Shown: positions 51,029 to 60,529 of the stretch, piece after piece | Position numbering within the stretch: position 1 is the first letter of the stretch | How the letters are laid out: every line of letters begins with the position of its first letter | Assembly: GCF_004004555.2 (NCBI RefSeq) | Contig: NZ_SACP01000002.1 | Span: forward strand, 62,001-126,000 | DNA: 64,000 nt | Reading direction: 5' to 3' | Origin: Methylobacterium oryzihabitans | GTDB lineage: Bacteria > Pseudomonadota > Alphaproteobacteria > Rhizobiales > Beijerinckiaceae | Made by a program: the position numbers and the translations under genes | The notes under the pieces: model-generated | What the model saw: only the letters and a program-made list of their open reading frames with translations | Told to the model about the DNA's origin: nothing | Database searches by the model: none

Positions 51029-53034
51029 GCGACCGCCCTCCGGCGGGCCTGCCGCAGCGCCTCGGTGCGGCTCGCACGGTTGAGGCGGTTGATCCGCGCC
51101 ACGTCCTCGGCCGGGATCTCGTACTCGACCCGGTCGCGCCAGGCGAAGACCACGAAGGTCGCGAAGGCGCCCGCCAACCCGGCCGCCGCCATCCACCAGA
51201 TGTGCCAGATCATCGCGAAGCCGATCACGGTCGCGAAAAACGCGCAGACGAACCCGGTCGGCGAGTTGAGCGGCATCTCGACCGGCTCGTAATCCGGCTC
51301 CTCGCGCAGGCGCGCCTGCTCGCGCGCCCGCTGCTTGATCGTCCAGTACGCCTCCTCGCCCTCGACATGCGGCAGCACCGCGAAGTTGAAGGCCGGCGGC
51401 GGCGAGGCGGTGGCCCATTCGAGCGAGCGCCCGTCCCACGGATCGCCGGTGAGGTCGCGCAGCGACTCGCGGCGCCGGATGCTGACGACGAGCTGCACCA
51501 CCTGGCAGACCACGCCGAACACCATCACGATCACGCCGAGGCTCGCCGCCACGATCCACGGATACCACTCGGCGACGTCGAAATGCTGCATCCGCCGGGT
51601 CATGCCCATCAGGCCGACGACGTAGAGCGGCGTGAACACCCAGACGTAGCCGACGAGGGAGAACCAGAACGCCGCCTTGCCCCACCACTCGTCGAGCGTG
51701 AAGCCGAACGCCTTCGGGAACCAGTAGGTGTAGCCGGCGAAGGCCGCGAACACGACTGCGCTGACGATGACGTTGTGGAAATGCGCGACCAGGAACAGCG
51801 AGTTGTGCAGCACGAAGTCGGCCGGCGGGATCGCCAGCAGCACGCCCGTCGCGCCGCCGACCACGAAGGTGACGAGGAACGCCACCGACCACAGCATCGG
51901 CGTGGTGAACCGCACCCGGCCGCCGTACATCGTGAACATCCAGTCGAAGATCTTCACGCCGGTCGGCACCGCGATGATCATCGAGGTGATGCCGAACACG
52001 CCGTTGACGTCGCCGCCCGGCCCCATGGTGAAGAAGTGGTGCAGCCACACCGTGAACGAGAGCAGGCAGATCGCCAGCGTCGCCCACACCATCGAGCGGT
52101 AGGCGAAGAGCGGCTTGCCGGAGAAGGTCGAGATCACCTCGGAGAAGACGCCGTAGGCCGGCAGCGCCAGGATGTAGACCTCCGGGTGCCCCCAGGCCCA
52201 GAAGAGGTTCATGAACAGCATCGAGTTGCCGCCGGCCTCGTCGGTGAAGAAGTGGAAGCCGAGGTAGCGGTCGAGGGTCAGCATCGCGAGGGTCGCGGTG
52301 AGGATCGGGAAGGCCGCGATGATGAGGAGATTCGACGCGAGCGCGGTCCAGCAGAACATCGGCATGCGCAGGTAGCTCATGCCCGGCGCGCGCATCTTGA
52401 GGATCGTGGTGACGAGGTTGATCCCCGACATCAGCGTGCCGACGCCCGAGATCTGGATCGCCCACAGGTAGTAATCGACCCCGACCCCGGGCGAGTAGGT
52501 CGTCTCGGAGAGCGGCGGCGCCGGCCACCAGCCGGTGCGGGCGAACTCGCCGACGACCAGCGACACGTTGACGAGCAGCGCGCCCGACGCGGTGAGCCAG
52601 AACGACACCGAGTTGAGTGTCGGGAAGGCGACGTCGCGCACGCCGAGCTGGAGCGGGACGACGAAGTTCATCAGCCCGATCACGAACGGCATCGCGCCGA
52701 AGAAGATCATGATCGTGCCGTGGGCGGAGAAGATCTGATCGTAGTGTTCCGGCGGCAGGTAGCCGGCGGCCTTGTAGGCGAAGGCCTGGTGCGAGCGCAT
52801 CAGGATCGCGTCGGAGAAGCCCCGGACCAGCATGACGAGCCCGAGCAGCACGTACATCACGCCGATGCGCTTGTGGTCGACGCTCGTGATCCACTCGCGC
52901 CACAGATACGGCAGCCAGCCGGCGATCGCGACCCAGGCGATGACGCCGAGGAGGACCACGCCCACCAGGGCCGCGGCGACGAGCGGGATCGGCTGGTCGA
53001 ACGGAATCGCCGACCAGGTCAGCTTGCCGAGCAT
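51025..53034 (-). CDS. cyoB: Cytochrome bo3 ubiquinol oxidase subunit I
   Basis: This is a 669-residue heme-copper oxidase core. The quinol-binding region [13 protein letters not shown] and [17 protein letters not shown] retains the Arg, Asp, His and Gln of E. coli CyoB. The CuB/crosslink segment is [16 protein letters not shown], the HH pair is [12 protein letters not shown], and the heme ligands sit in VAHFHNVIV. It reduces oxygen to water and pumps protons. Length matches E. coli CyoB (663). The ATG at 53034 follows the cyoA stop by two bases. Confidence 0.96.
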   Translation of the reverse strand: MLGKLTWSAIPFDQPIPLVAAALVGVVLLGVIAWVAIAGWLPYLWREWITSVDHKRIGVMYVLLGLVMLVRGFSDAILMRSHQAFAYKAAGYLPPEHYDQIFSAHGTIMIFFGAMPFVIGLMNFVVPLQLGVRDVAFPTLNSVSFWLTASGALLVNVSLVVGEFARTGWWPAPPLSETTYSPGVGVDYYLWAIQISGVGTLMSGINLVTTILKMRAPGMSYLRMPMFCWTALASNLLIIAAFPILTATLAMLTLDRYLGFHFFTDEAGGNSMLFMNLFWAWGHPEVYILALPAYGVFSEVISTFSGKPLFAYRSMVWATLAICLLSFTVWLHHFFTMGPGGDVNGVFGITSMIIAVPTGVKIFDWMFTMYGGRVRFTTPMLWSVAFLVTFVVGGATGVLLAIPPADFVLHNSLFLVAHFHNVIVSAVVFAAFAGYTYWFPKAFGFTLDEWWGKAAFWFSLVGYVWVFTPLYVVGLMGMTRRMQHFDVAEWYPWIVAASLGVIVMVFGVVCQVVQLVVSIRRRESLRDLTGDPWDGRSLEWATASPPPAFNFAVLPHVEGEEAYWTIKQRAREQARLREEPDYEPVEMPLNSPTGFVCAFFATVIGFAMIWHIWWMAAAGLAGAFATFVVFAWRDRVEYEIPAEDVARINRLNRASRTEALRQARRRAVA

Positions 53035-53036
53035 GC

Positions 53037-53963
53037 TCACGAGCCCCCTTTGGGTTTCACGCTGGGGGGCGCCCCGTTGTCGGCGCCCTGCGCCGGGCCC
53101 GGTCCCTTCGGGATGGTCTGGTCGACGATGCCCTGGAACAGGCCCTCGGCGACGCCGCCGTAGCGGCGCGGCGCCTCGACCACGCCCTGCCGGGCGAGAT
53201 CGCCGTAGGCGGCGGCGTCGAGCACCGGCCCGGCCTTCGCGCCCCGGACCCAGCCGGCGAAGGCCTCGTCGGAGACCGCCCGGACCGGGAAGTGCATGTC
53301 GGAGAAGCCGTCGCCGCTGAAATGCGTCGACAGGCCGTGCAGCGTGCCCTCGTCGCCGGCCATCAGGTGCATCTGCGAGGTCATGCCCCGCATCGTGTAG
53401 ATCATGCTGCCGAGCCGCGGCACGAAGAACGAGTTCCACACGCTGCTCGACGTCATCACGAAGTGGACCGGCGTTCCCGCCGGCATCACCAGTTCGTTGA
53501 CCGAGGCGACGTCCTGCTCGGGGTAGAGGAACAGCCACTTCCAATCGAGCGAGACGACCTGGACCCGCAGCGGCTTCCTGTCGGAGGCGAGCGGCACCGC
53601 CGGGTCGAGCTGGTGCGAGCCGATCCACGCGATGCCGCCGAGGAACAGGATGGTGAGGAACGGCACCGACCAGATCACGAGCTCGATCCGCCCTGAGAAG
53701 GCCCAGTCCGGCCGGTAGCGCGCCCTCGTGTTCGAGGCCCGGAACCACCACGCGAAGACCAGCGTGCCGATCATCGTCGGGACGATGATGGCGAGCATGA
53801 TGACGCTCGCCACGACCAGGATGTTGGCCTCGGCGGCGCCGACCGGTCCCTTGGCGTTGAGCAGGCTCATCTGGCAGCCCGGCAGGGCAGCCAGCGCGAG
53901 GCCGGCCGCGGCCCAGCGCCGTGCGCGGCGCAACCGACCGGCGGTCACGGCGTCACGCGCCAT
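53037..53963 (-). CDS. cyoA: Cytochrome bo3 ubiquinol oxidase subunit II
   Basis: This is a 308-residue lipoprotein-type subunit. The signal ends [14 protein letters not shown] with a lipobox cysteine. Two helices follow ([20 protein letters not shown] and [20 protein letters not shown]), then a cupredoxin domain ([20 protein letters not shown]). The CuA cysteine motif is absent ([20 protein letters not shown]), which supports a quinol rather than cytochrome c oxidase. It heads the cyoABCD run; cyoE (heme O synthase) is not in the window. Confidence 0.94.
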   Translation of the reverse strand: MARDAVTAGRLRRARRWAAAGLALAALPGCQMSLLNAKGPVGAAEANILVVASVIMLAIIVPTMIGTLVFAWWFRASNTRARYRPDWAFSGRIELVIWSVPFLTILFLGGIAWIGSHQLDPAVPLASDRKPLRVQVVSLDWKWLFLYPEQDVASVNELVMPAGTPVHFVMTSSSVWNSFFVPRLGSMIYTMRGMTSQMHLMAGDEGTLHGLSTHFSGDGFSDMHFPVRAVSDEAFAGWVRGAKAGPVLDAAAYGDLARQGVVEAPRRYGGVAEGLFQGIVDQTIPKGPGPAQGADNGAPPSVKPKGGS

Positions 53964-54307
53964 CGGAGCCCCGCCTAGCGGCGGAGTCGGCTGCAGGCAT
54001 GCGGCTCTTCAGCGTATCGGGCCAGACGACGAGCGATCATCCGGATACCTTGCCCTTGTCTGCTGGATCAGGTCGCCGTCCGCACTGACGGATGTTAAAG
54101 TCCCGCATGCATTCGCACGGCGCTCGGCGCTGATGAAGACGCCACGACGCCATCAATACACGGCCATTCCGCATTCATCCGCGGCAAAGATCGAACTTTA
54201 TCGGGCGGCGGGGCTTGTTGCGGCGGGGATTGGCCCCGCCAGGAACGCCGTCAGGAGCCGGAATGAGGACGCATCGTCTCGGCCGTCGCGGGGGTGGCCG
54301 GCCCCGG
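53964..54307. other. Intergenic region upstream of cyoA
   Basis: This 344-bp spacer is less GC-rich than the genes around 54080-54230 and should hold the cyo promoter. I find no convincing Fnr-, RegA- or sigma-consensus site. No coding frame in it looks real. Confidence 0.4.
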
Positions 54308-54529
54308 TCACCGGCGCTGCCGCCACAAGGCCACGGCGAGGCCGGCGCCGGCGAGGAGACACACGGCGAGAAGCGGCTCGCGCCGCACCGCGACGACCGC
54401 CCGCTCGACGCCCCGCTCCACCGCCCCGGCGGCGTTGGCGGCGGCCGGGATCACGGTCTGGTCGAGGAACAGTTTCGGGGACGACGGCACGTCCGGCTTC
54501 TCCAGCATGTAGTCGGGTTTCACCAGCAT
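54308..54529 (-). CDS. Small tail-anchored membrane protein, unknown
   Basis: This is a 73-residue protein. From the ATG at 54529 (GGAG ten bases upstream) it reads MLVKPDYMLEKPDVPSSPKL, then FLDQTVIPAAANAAGAVERG, then a C-terminal hydrophobic helix (PLLAVCLLAGAGLAVALW) and a basic end (RQRR). This resembles a DUF883-like inner-membrane anchor only in layout. It lies between cyoA and a divergent molybdopterin oxidoreductase. Confidence 0.6.
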   Translation of the reverse strand: MLVKPDYMLEKPDVPSSPKLFLDQTVIPAAANAAGAVERGVERAVVAVRREPLLAVCLLAGAGLAVALWRQRR

Positions 54530-54626
54530 CGCGGCCGCTCCGTCGGGATGTCGCTGGCGTCTCGCTAGCATGGGCACCCGCGGCCGCCCCTATCATCCGT
54601 CAATCCACGCCCTCGGGAGCCTCGCC

Positions 54627-56996
54627 ATGGCCAACCGCGTCTCGTTCAAGCCTTACGCCGGTCCGGCCGGCGGCTGGGGATCGGCGCGATCCCTCGGCAA
54701 CATCCTGGCGCGGGAGAACGTGCTGGCGAGCGGCGCGCTGCTGCTGACCCGGCACAACAAGGTCGACGGCTTCCAGTGCGTCGGCTGCGCCTGGGTCAAG
54801 CCGGCCCAGCCGCTGCCGTTCGAGTTCTGCGAGAACGGCGCCAAGACGGTGGCGTGGGAGATCACCAATCACCGCTGCACGCCGGAGTTCTTCGCCGAGC
54901 ACACGGTCACCGAACTGCTCGGCTGGGACGACTACCACCTCGAACGGCCCGGCCGACTCACCCATCCGATGCGCTACGACGCGGCCTCGGACCGCTACGT
55001 GCCGGTCTCGTGGGGCTCGGCGATCGAGGAGATCGCCCGCGAGCTGCGGGCGAGCCGGGCCCGCGACCCGAAGCGGGCGGTGTTCTACAGTTCGGGCCGC
55101 TGCTCGAACGAGGCGAGCTATCTCTACGGGCTGTTCGCCCGGCTCTACGGCAACAACAACCTGCCGGATTCCTCGAACCTCTGCCACGAGACGACCTCGG
55201 TCGCCCTGCCGGCGAGCATCGGGCAGGCGATCGGCAGCGTCTCGCTGGCCGATTTCGCCAAGGCCGACTGCTTCCTGTTCTTCGGCCAGAATCCCGGCAG
55301 CAACAGCCCGCGGATGCTGCATCCGCTCCAGGAGGCGAGCGAGCGCGGCGCGGCGATCATCACCTACAACCCCCTGCGCGAGCGCGGGCTCGAACGCTTC
55401 ACCAACCCGCAATCGCCGACCGAGATGCTGACGCGGCGCGACACCCCGATCAGCTCGCAATACCATCAGGTGAAGACCGGCGGCGACCTCGCGGCGCTGA
55501 CTGCGATCTGCAAGGCGGTGGTCGAGATCGACGACGCGGCGGCCCGCGACGGCGGCGCCCCGGTCCTCGACCGGGCGTTCATCGCGGCCCACACCCACGG
55601 CTTCGACGAGTTCCTGGCGTGGCTGCGCCGGCAGGACTGGGCCGAGCTGGAGCGCCGCGCCGGCCTGCCGCGGCAGGCGATGGAGGCCACCGCGGCGGTC
55701 TATGCCCGCGCGACGGCGACGATCGGCATCTACGGCATGGGCCTGACCCAGCACCGCGCCGGGGTCGAGACCGTGCAGATGCTCGTCAACCTGCTGCTGA
55801 TGCGCGGCAATATCGGCCGCGGCGGCGCCGGCATCTGCCCGGTGCGCGGCCATTCCAACGTGCAGGGCCAGCGCACGATGGGCGTCACCGAGAAGCCGGA
55901 ACTGGTGCCCCTCGACCGTCTGGCGCAGCAATACGGCTTCGAGCCGCCCCGCGACGAGGGCTACGCCTCGGTCGACGCCTGCGAGGCGATCATCGCCGGG
56001 GAGGTCGACTGCTTCATCGAGCTCGGCGGCAACTTCGTCCGGGCGGTGCCCGACCGCAGCGTGATCGAGCCGGCCTGGCGGCGCCTGCGGCTCACCGTCA
56101 ACGCGATCACCAAGCTCAACCGCACCGCCCTGATCCCGGGCGAGATCAGCTACATCCTGCCGGTCCTCGGCCGGATCGAGACCGACCGCCAGGGCACCGG
56201 CATCCAGTCGGTGTCGATGGAGGACACCTCGGGCTGCATCCACGGCTCGCGCGGGATGCGCACGCCCGCCTCGCCCCACCTCATCAGCGAGATCCGGCTG
56301 GTGGCGGAGCTCGGCAAGCGGGTGCTGGAGCCCAACCCCCGGGTGCCGTGGGATGCCTGGAGCAACGACTACCGGCTGATCCGCGCGGCGATCGGCGAGA
56401 CCTTCCCCGAGACCTTCCACGACTACGATCGCCGGATGTGGGAGCCGGGCGGCTTCCAGCGCGTCCTGCCGGCCTGCAAGCGCGAGTGGCACACGCCGAC
56501 CGGCCGGGCGAACTTCATCACGCCGGGCGCCCTCGACGAGGATCCCGACATGCCCGGGGACGAGCCCGACATCCTGCGGATGATGACCCTGCGCAGCAAC
56601 GACCAGTTCAACACCACGGTGTTCGGCTACGACGACCGCTTCCGCGGCATCAAGGGCACCCGCGACGTGCTGCTGATGAACCGCACCGACATCGACCGGC
56701 TGAACCTCGAGCCCGGCGGGATGGTGCGGGTGGAGACGGTGGCGAACGACGGCGTGCGGCGCGAGCTCGCCGGGCTCACGGTGGTGCCCTACGACGTCCC
56801 GATCGGCTGCGTCGGGGCCTACTACCCGGAGGCCAACATCCTGCTGCCGCTGTGGCACTACGCCGTCGGCAGCAAGACCCCGGCGGCGAAGTCGATCCCG
56901 GTGCGGGTGCACCGGATGGAGGCCGGGAGCGCCCTCGCCCGCACCACCCAGGGCCGCCCGGCCCACGCGATGCAGGCGGACGCGCAGGGAGCGTGA
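54627..56996 (+). CDS. FdhF/YdeP-family molybdopterin oxidoreductase
   Basis: This is a 789-residue cytoplasmic enzyme of the formate-dehydrogenase-alpha/YdeP group. C51-V-G-C54 is present but the further cysteines of a full N-terminal [4Fe-4S] motif are not obvious, as in YdeP. Cofactor regions are FYSSGRCSNEASYLYGLFAR, SSNLCHETTSVALPASIG, FFGQNPGSNSPRMLHPLQEA and the C-terminal PIGCVGAYYPEANILLPLWH. YdeP is linked to acid resistance in E. coli; the electron acceptor here is unknown. No formate dehydrogenase subunits or accessory genes flank it. Confidence 0.88.
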   Translation: MANRVSFKPYAGPAGGWGSARSLGNILARENVLASGALLLTRHNKVDGFQCVGCAWVKPAQPLPFEFCENGAKTVAWEITNHRCTPEFFAEHTVTELLGWDDYHLERPGRLTHPMRYDAASDRYVPVSWGSAIEEIARELRASRARDPKRAVFYSSGRCSNEASYLYGLFARLYGNNNLPDSSNLCHETTSVALPASIGQAIGSVSLADFAKADCFLFFGQNPGSNSPRMLHPLQEASERGAAIITYNPLRERGLERFTNPQSPTEMLTRRDTPISSQYHQVKTGGDLAALTAICKAVVEIDDAAARDGGAPVLDRAFIAAHTHGFDEFLAWLRRQDWAELERRAGLPRQAMEATAAVYARATATIGIYGMGLTQHRAGVETVQMLVNLLLMRGNIGRGGAGICPVRGHSNVQGQRTMGVTEKPELVPLDRLAQQYGFEPPRDEGYASVDACEAIIAGEVDCFIELGGNFVRAVPDRSVIEPAWRRLRLTVNAITKLNRTALIPGEISYILPVLGRIETDRQGTGIQSVSMEDTSGCIHGSRGMRTPASPHLISEIRLVAELGKRVLEPNPRVPWDAWSNDYRLIRAAIGETFPETFHDYDRRMWEPGGFQRVLPACKREWHTPTGRANFITPGALDEDPDMPGDEPDILRMMTLRSNDQFNTTVFGYDDRFRGIKGTRDVLLMNRTDIDRLNLEPGGMVRVETVANDGVRRELAGLTVVPYDVPIGCVGAYYPEANILLPLWHYAVGSKTPAAKSIPVRVHRMEAGSALARTTQGRPAHAMQADAQGA

Positions 56997-57013
56997 CGCT
57001 TCCGCCCCTCGAC

Positions 57014-57037
57014 GCCCGGCTCCGCCGCAAGCCGGGC
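57014..57037. terminator. Hairpin between convergent fdh-like and tolB genes
   Basis: GCCCGGCT-N8-AGCCGGGC is a perfect 8-bp stem, placed 17 bp after the oxidoreductase stop and 18 bp beyond the tolB stop on the other strand. It could serve both genes. No T tract. Confidence 0.5.
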
Positions 57038-57054
57038 GACGCCGTCGGCGCTCG

Positions 57055-58398
57055 CTACCGCCGCGCCTCGATCAGCGGCGACCAGGTCGGGTCGGAGGCG
57101 TAGGAGGGGGTCGGCACCGGCTGCTCGACCTTGCCGGTCACGTCGACCATGTAGAGCTTGCCGCCGGCCTGCCCGCCGGGATCGCGGAAGAACAGCACGT
57201 ACTGGCCGTTCGGCGCCCAGGTCGGGCCCTCGTTGTGGAAGCCCTCCGTGAGCACCCGCTCGCCGGAGCCGTCGGGCTTCATGATGCAGATCGCGAACGA
57301 GCCCTTCCGCTGGCGGGTGAAGGCGATGTAGTCGCCCCGCGGCGACCACGCCGGCTGCGAGGCCGCGCCGTCCCCGAACGAGATCCGGCGCGGGTTCGAG
57401 CCGTCCGCCCCCATGACATAGATCTGCTGCTGGCCGCCGCGGTCGGACTCGAACACGATCTCGCGCCCGTCCGGCGAGAACGACGGCGAGGTGTCGATGG
57501 CGTTGGCGTTGGTGAGCCGGGTCTGCGCCTTGGAGCCGAGATCCATGACGTAGATGCTGGCGTTGCCGCCGTCCTGGTCGCTCATCACCAGCCGGCGCCC
57601 GTCCGGCGCGAAGCGCGGGCTGGTGCTCATCTCGGCCTGGGTCGGGATCACCTGCCGCGAGCCGGTCTGGAGGTTGATGACCTGGACCCGCGGCTGCTGG
57701 CCGGTGGTCTGGGACATGTAGGTGATGTCCTGGGTCGCCGGCGAGTAGCGCGGCGCCACGATCGCGGCGTCGCCGCTGGTCAGGTAGCGCACGTTGGCGC
57801 CGTCCTGGTCCATGATCGCGAGGCGCTTGCGGCGGTTCTCCTTCGCGCCGGACTCGTCCACGAAGGCGATGCGGCTGTCGAAGTAGGGCCCCAGCCCGGT
57901 GATCTTGGTGTAGACCGCATCCGACAGGAGATGGCCCATCCGGCGGGCGTTGGACGGCTCGCCGGCATATTGCTGGCCGATCATCTGCTGGCCCGAGCCG
58001 ACGTCCCAGAGCCGGAACTCGGTGCGCAGCTGCCCCGAGCCGTCGCGGGTGACGCGGCCGGTGACGAGCCCCTGCGCCCCTGTCTCCTTCCAGGCGGCGA
58101 AATTCGGCACCGCGTCGAAGCCGGGCTGCTCGGGGAAGCGCGCCTTCTCGACCGGGACGAAGTAGCCCGACCGCTTCAGGTTGTTGGTGACGATGCCCGA
58201 CACCATCGGGCCGAGGCTCGGATCGCCGGAGAAGTCCGCGACCGCGATCGGCATCGGCTGGAACGCGCCGCCGGACCCGATGCGCAGGTTGAGCTGCGCC
58301 CTAGCCGGCGAAGGAAGGCCGGCCGACAGCACGAGGGCGGCCATGACGAGCCACAGGAGCGCGGCGGGGATGCGCCGCGGGGTCGAGCGTGGGGGCAT
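57055..58398 (-). CDS. tolB: Tol-Pal system beta-propeller protein TolB
   Basis: This is a 447-residue periplasmic protein from the ATG at 58398 (GGAA eight bases upstream; an ATG at 58410 is possible). A signal peptide (IPAALLWLVMAALVLSAGLP to ARAQ) precedes the TolB N-terminal domain (IGSGGAFQPMPIAVADFSGD) and a C-terminal six-bladed propeller with repeated blades (SPDGREIVFESDRGGQQQIY, WSPRGDYIAFTRQRKGSFAI). It links the TolQRA inner-membrane complex to Pal in outer-membrane constriction. Pal is not in the window. Confidence 0.95.
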   Translation of the reverse strand: MPPRSTPRRIPAALLWLVMAALVLSAGLPSPARAQLNLRIGSGGAFQPMPIAVADFSGDPSLGPMVSGIVTNNLKRSGYFVPVEKARFPEQPGFDAVPNFAAWKETGAQGLVTGRVTRDGSGQLRTEFRLWDVGSGQQMIGQQYAGEPSNARRMGHLLSDAVYTKITGLGPYFDSRIAFVDESGAKENRRKRLAIMDQDGANVRYLTSGDAAIVAPRYSPATQDITYMSQTTGQQPRVQVINLQTGSRQVIPTQAEMSTSPRFAPDGRRLVMSDQDGGNASIYVMDLGSKAQTRLTNANAIDTSPSFSPDGREIVFESDRGGQQQIYVMGADGSNPRRISFGDGAASQPAWSPRGDYIAFTRQRKGSFAICIMKPDGSGERVLTEGFHNEGPTWAPNGQYVLFFRDPGGQAGGKLYMVDVTGKVEQPVPTPSYASDPTWSPLIEARR

Positions 58399-58434
58399 GG
58401 GAGGTTCCATGGTGGGGTGAAGGCGCTGCGCCCG

Positions 58435-58604
58435 AACCCTCCCCCCTCTGCGGGGGAGGGTGGCGAGCGGAGCGAGCCGGGAGAGGGGACGCCGCCTCCG
58501 GAAAGGTCGCGGCCGTCATGACGAGTGCCACCTCCGGCACCGTCGCGCTCCCCTCTCCCGCCCGGCCTCCGCCGGGCACCCTCCCCCGCAGAGGGGGGAG
58601 GGTT
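58435..58604. repeat. Perfect 28-bp inverted repeat between tolB and tolA
   Basis: The left arm (58435-58462, beginning AACCCTCCCCCCTCTG) and right arm (58577-58604, ending GAGGGGGGAGGGTT) are exact reverse complements over 28 bp. Each arm is itself a short hairpin, and the inner part also pairs imperfectly (GCCGGGAGAGGGGA with TCCCCTCTCCCGCC). It lies in the 232-bp tolB-tolA spacer. A related single arm lies near 37828. Confidence 0.85.
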
Positions 58605-58630
58605 GGGGGTGCGTGTGACAGCTCGCGTCA

Positions 58631-60049
58631 TCACGCCCGCGGGAGCTCGAACTCCGCGTTGATCACCCGCCAGTCGTTGTAGAACGGGGCGAACTGGGCC
58701 GGGATGCGGTAGGGCGCGCAGCGGCGCACCGCGCGCACCGCCGCCTCGGCGATCGAGCGGTCGACGGAACTGCCGCCGGCGCGCAGGATGCGCGGCTCGG
58801 TGGTGAGCGACCCGTCCGGGTTCAGGCGGATGTCGAGCTGCGGCAGGACGATGCCCTGCTGGGCGCCGGGCGGCGCCGAGTAGCAGCGCTCGATCTGCTG
58901 CTGGAGCAGGCCGACGAGGGCGTCGCGCTGGCTCGGGTTGAGGCGCTGCGCCGTGCCGGAGGCGGTGCCGAGGGCGGCGGTGCGCTGCACGTCGCGGCCG
59001 GTGGCGCCGGTCGATTGCGACGGCGCGCGCGAGGCCAGGGCGTCGCGGATCGAGCCGGCATTGAAGCGGTCGGCCTCCTCGGCGAGGCGGCGGGCCTTGG
59101 CCTCCGCCGCGGCCTTGGCCTTCGCGTCGGCGACCGCCTTGGCGCGGGCCTCGGCGGCGGCCTTCGCCTTGGCTTCCGCGACCGCCGCGGCCTTGGCCTC
59201 GGCGTCGGCCTTGGCTTTCGCATCCGCCTCGGCCTTCGCCTCGGCACGGGCGTCCGCCGCCGCCTTCTCGGCCAGCGCCTTCACCTTGGCCTCGGCCTCC
59301 GCCTTGGCTTTCGCCTCGGCCTCGGCACGGGCCTGCGCCTCGGCCCTGGCCTTCACGGCGGCCTCCGCCTTCGCCTTCGCGTCGGCGCGCGCCTTGGCCT
59401 CGGCCTTCGCAGCCTCCGCCTTGGCCTTCGTTTCGGCTTCCTCGCGGGCGATCTCCGCCAGTTCCTCGCGGCGTGCGGCTTCCGCGCGGGCCGCCTCGGC
59501 CTTGGCTTCGGCGGCCGCCTTCGCGTCGGCGGCCGCCTTGGCCGCCGCGGCCTTGGCGGACTGCTTCGCGGCTTCCGCCGCCGCGGCCTTCGCGGCTTCC
59601 GCCTTCGCGGCTTCCGCCTTGGCCGCTTCAGCCTTGGCGGCCTCCGCGCGCGCGGCCTCCGCACGCGCCGCCTCGGCCTGGGCCGGGTCGGGCTGCTCCA
59701 GCGCCGGCCGCAGCGGCGGCAGCGGCATCTCCTCGGCGCTCGCGACCTTGATGTCCGGCGGACGGGTCGGCGGGGTCGGCACGTTGGTCTTGGCCTCGCC
59801 GGGGTCGCGCTCCTCGTGCGTCTCCGACACCCGGTCGGCGCGCGGCGTCGGCGCCGGGGCCTCGCCGTCGCGGGAGCCCTTGGTCAACTCGGAGAACTGG
59901 TTCTCGGTGATGACCTCGACCGGCACGCCCTCCTCGGATTGCGGCAATTCGTGCGCCGCGGCGGCGAACAGCGCGACGCCGAGCAAAGCCGCGTGGAGGC
60001 TGCCGGAGATCCAGACGCCCGGTTCGGTACGCTTGAGGGACACACCCAT
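58631..60049 (-). CDS. tolA: Tol-Pal system protein TolA
   Basis: This is a 472-residue protein. An N-terminal membrane helix (VWISGSLHAALLGVALFAAA, residues ~13-32) anchors it. A Pro-rich segment follows, then a long Ala/Lys/Glu-rich helical region (~residues 125-345, KAEAAKAEAAKAEAAK-type heptads), and a TonB-like C-terminal domain (QQIERCYSAPPGAQQG, SVDRSIAEAAVRAVRRCAPY). The helical rod spans the periplasm to reach TolB and Pal. The low-complexity DNA there creates large antisense open frames, which are artefacts. Confidence 0.93.
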   Translation of the reverse strand: MGVSLKRTEPGVWISGSLHAALLGVALFAAAAHELPQSEEGVPVEVITENQFSELTKGSRDGEAPAPTPRADRVSETHEERDPGEAKTNVPTPPTRPPDIKVASAEEMPLPPLRPALEQPDPAQAEAARAEAARAEAAKAEAAKAEAAKAEAAKAAAAEAAKQSAKAAAAKAAADAKAAAEAKAEAARAEAARREELAEIAREEAETKAKAEAAKAEAKARADAKAKAEAAVKARAEAQARAEAEAKAKAEAEAKVKALAEKAAADARAEAKAEADAKAKADAEAKAAAVAEAKAKAAAEARAKAVADAKAKAAAEAKARRLAEEADRFNAGSIRDALASRAPSQSTGATGRDVQRTAALGTASGTAQRLNPSQRDALVGLLQQQIERCYSAPPGAQQGIVLPQLDIRLNPDGSLTTEPRILRAGGSSVDRSIAEAAVRAVRRCAPYRIPAQFAPFYNDWRVINAEFELPRA

Positions 60050-60058
60050 CGCGGCGCC

Positions 60059-60502
60059 TCAGCGCTGCTCTTGCTCGGTGACCAGGGCGACCTTCTTGAA
60101 GCCCCCGCCGGTCACGATCGCCATCACCTGCGCCACCCGGCCGTAATCGACCCGCTTGTCGCCGCGCACGAACACCCGCTCCTCGAAGCCGTCCTTGGCG
60201 GCAGCCGAGAGCCGCGCCACGATGCCGTCGTCGGTCAGTTCGTCCTCGCCGAGATAGACCTGTCCGGTCTGGCGGATCGACAGGGTGACCGGCTTGGAGT
60301 CGGAGTTGAGCGCCGCCGCCTTGGTCTGCGGCAGGTCGAGGGGGACGCCGGTGGTCATCATCGGCGCGGCCACCATGAAGATGATAAGCAGCACCAGCAC
60401 GACGTCGATGAACGGCGTCATGTTGATCTCGTTGATCGCGCCGCTGCGCCGTCCGCGCCGGCGGCGCCCGCCGCCCTGCGCGGCTCCGGTGGCCATGCCC
60501 AT
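60059..60502 (-). CDS. tolR: Tol-Pal system protein TolR (ExbD family)
   Basis: This is a 147-residue protein with one helix carrying the proton-path Asp33 in NMTPFIDVVLVLLIIFMV, then a periplasmic domain (QVYLGEDELTDDGIVARLSA, FVRGDKRVDYGRVAQVMAIV). It forms the proton-driven motor with TolQ. It starts 28 bp after tolQ and ends 9 bp before tolA. A basic Arg-rich N-terminus (GGGRRRRGRRSG) precedes the helix. Confidence 0.94.
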   Translation of the reverse strand: MGMATGAAQGGGRRRRGRRSGAINEINMTPFIDVVLVLLIIFMVAAPMMTTGVPLDLPQTKAAALNSDSKPVTLSIRQTGQVYLGEDELTDDGIVARLSAAAKDGFEERVFVRGDKRVDYGRVAQVMAIVTGGGFKKVALVTEQEQR

Positions 60503-60529
60503 GGCTCTGCTCCCTGGTGGACCGGCGCG

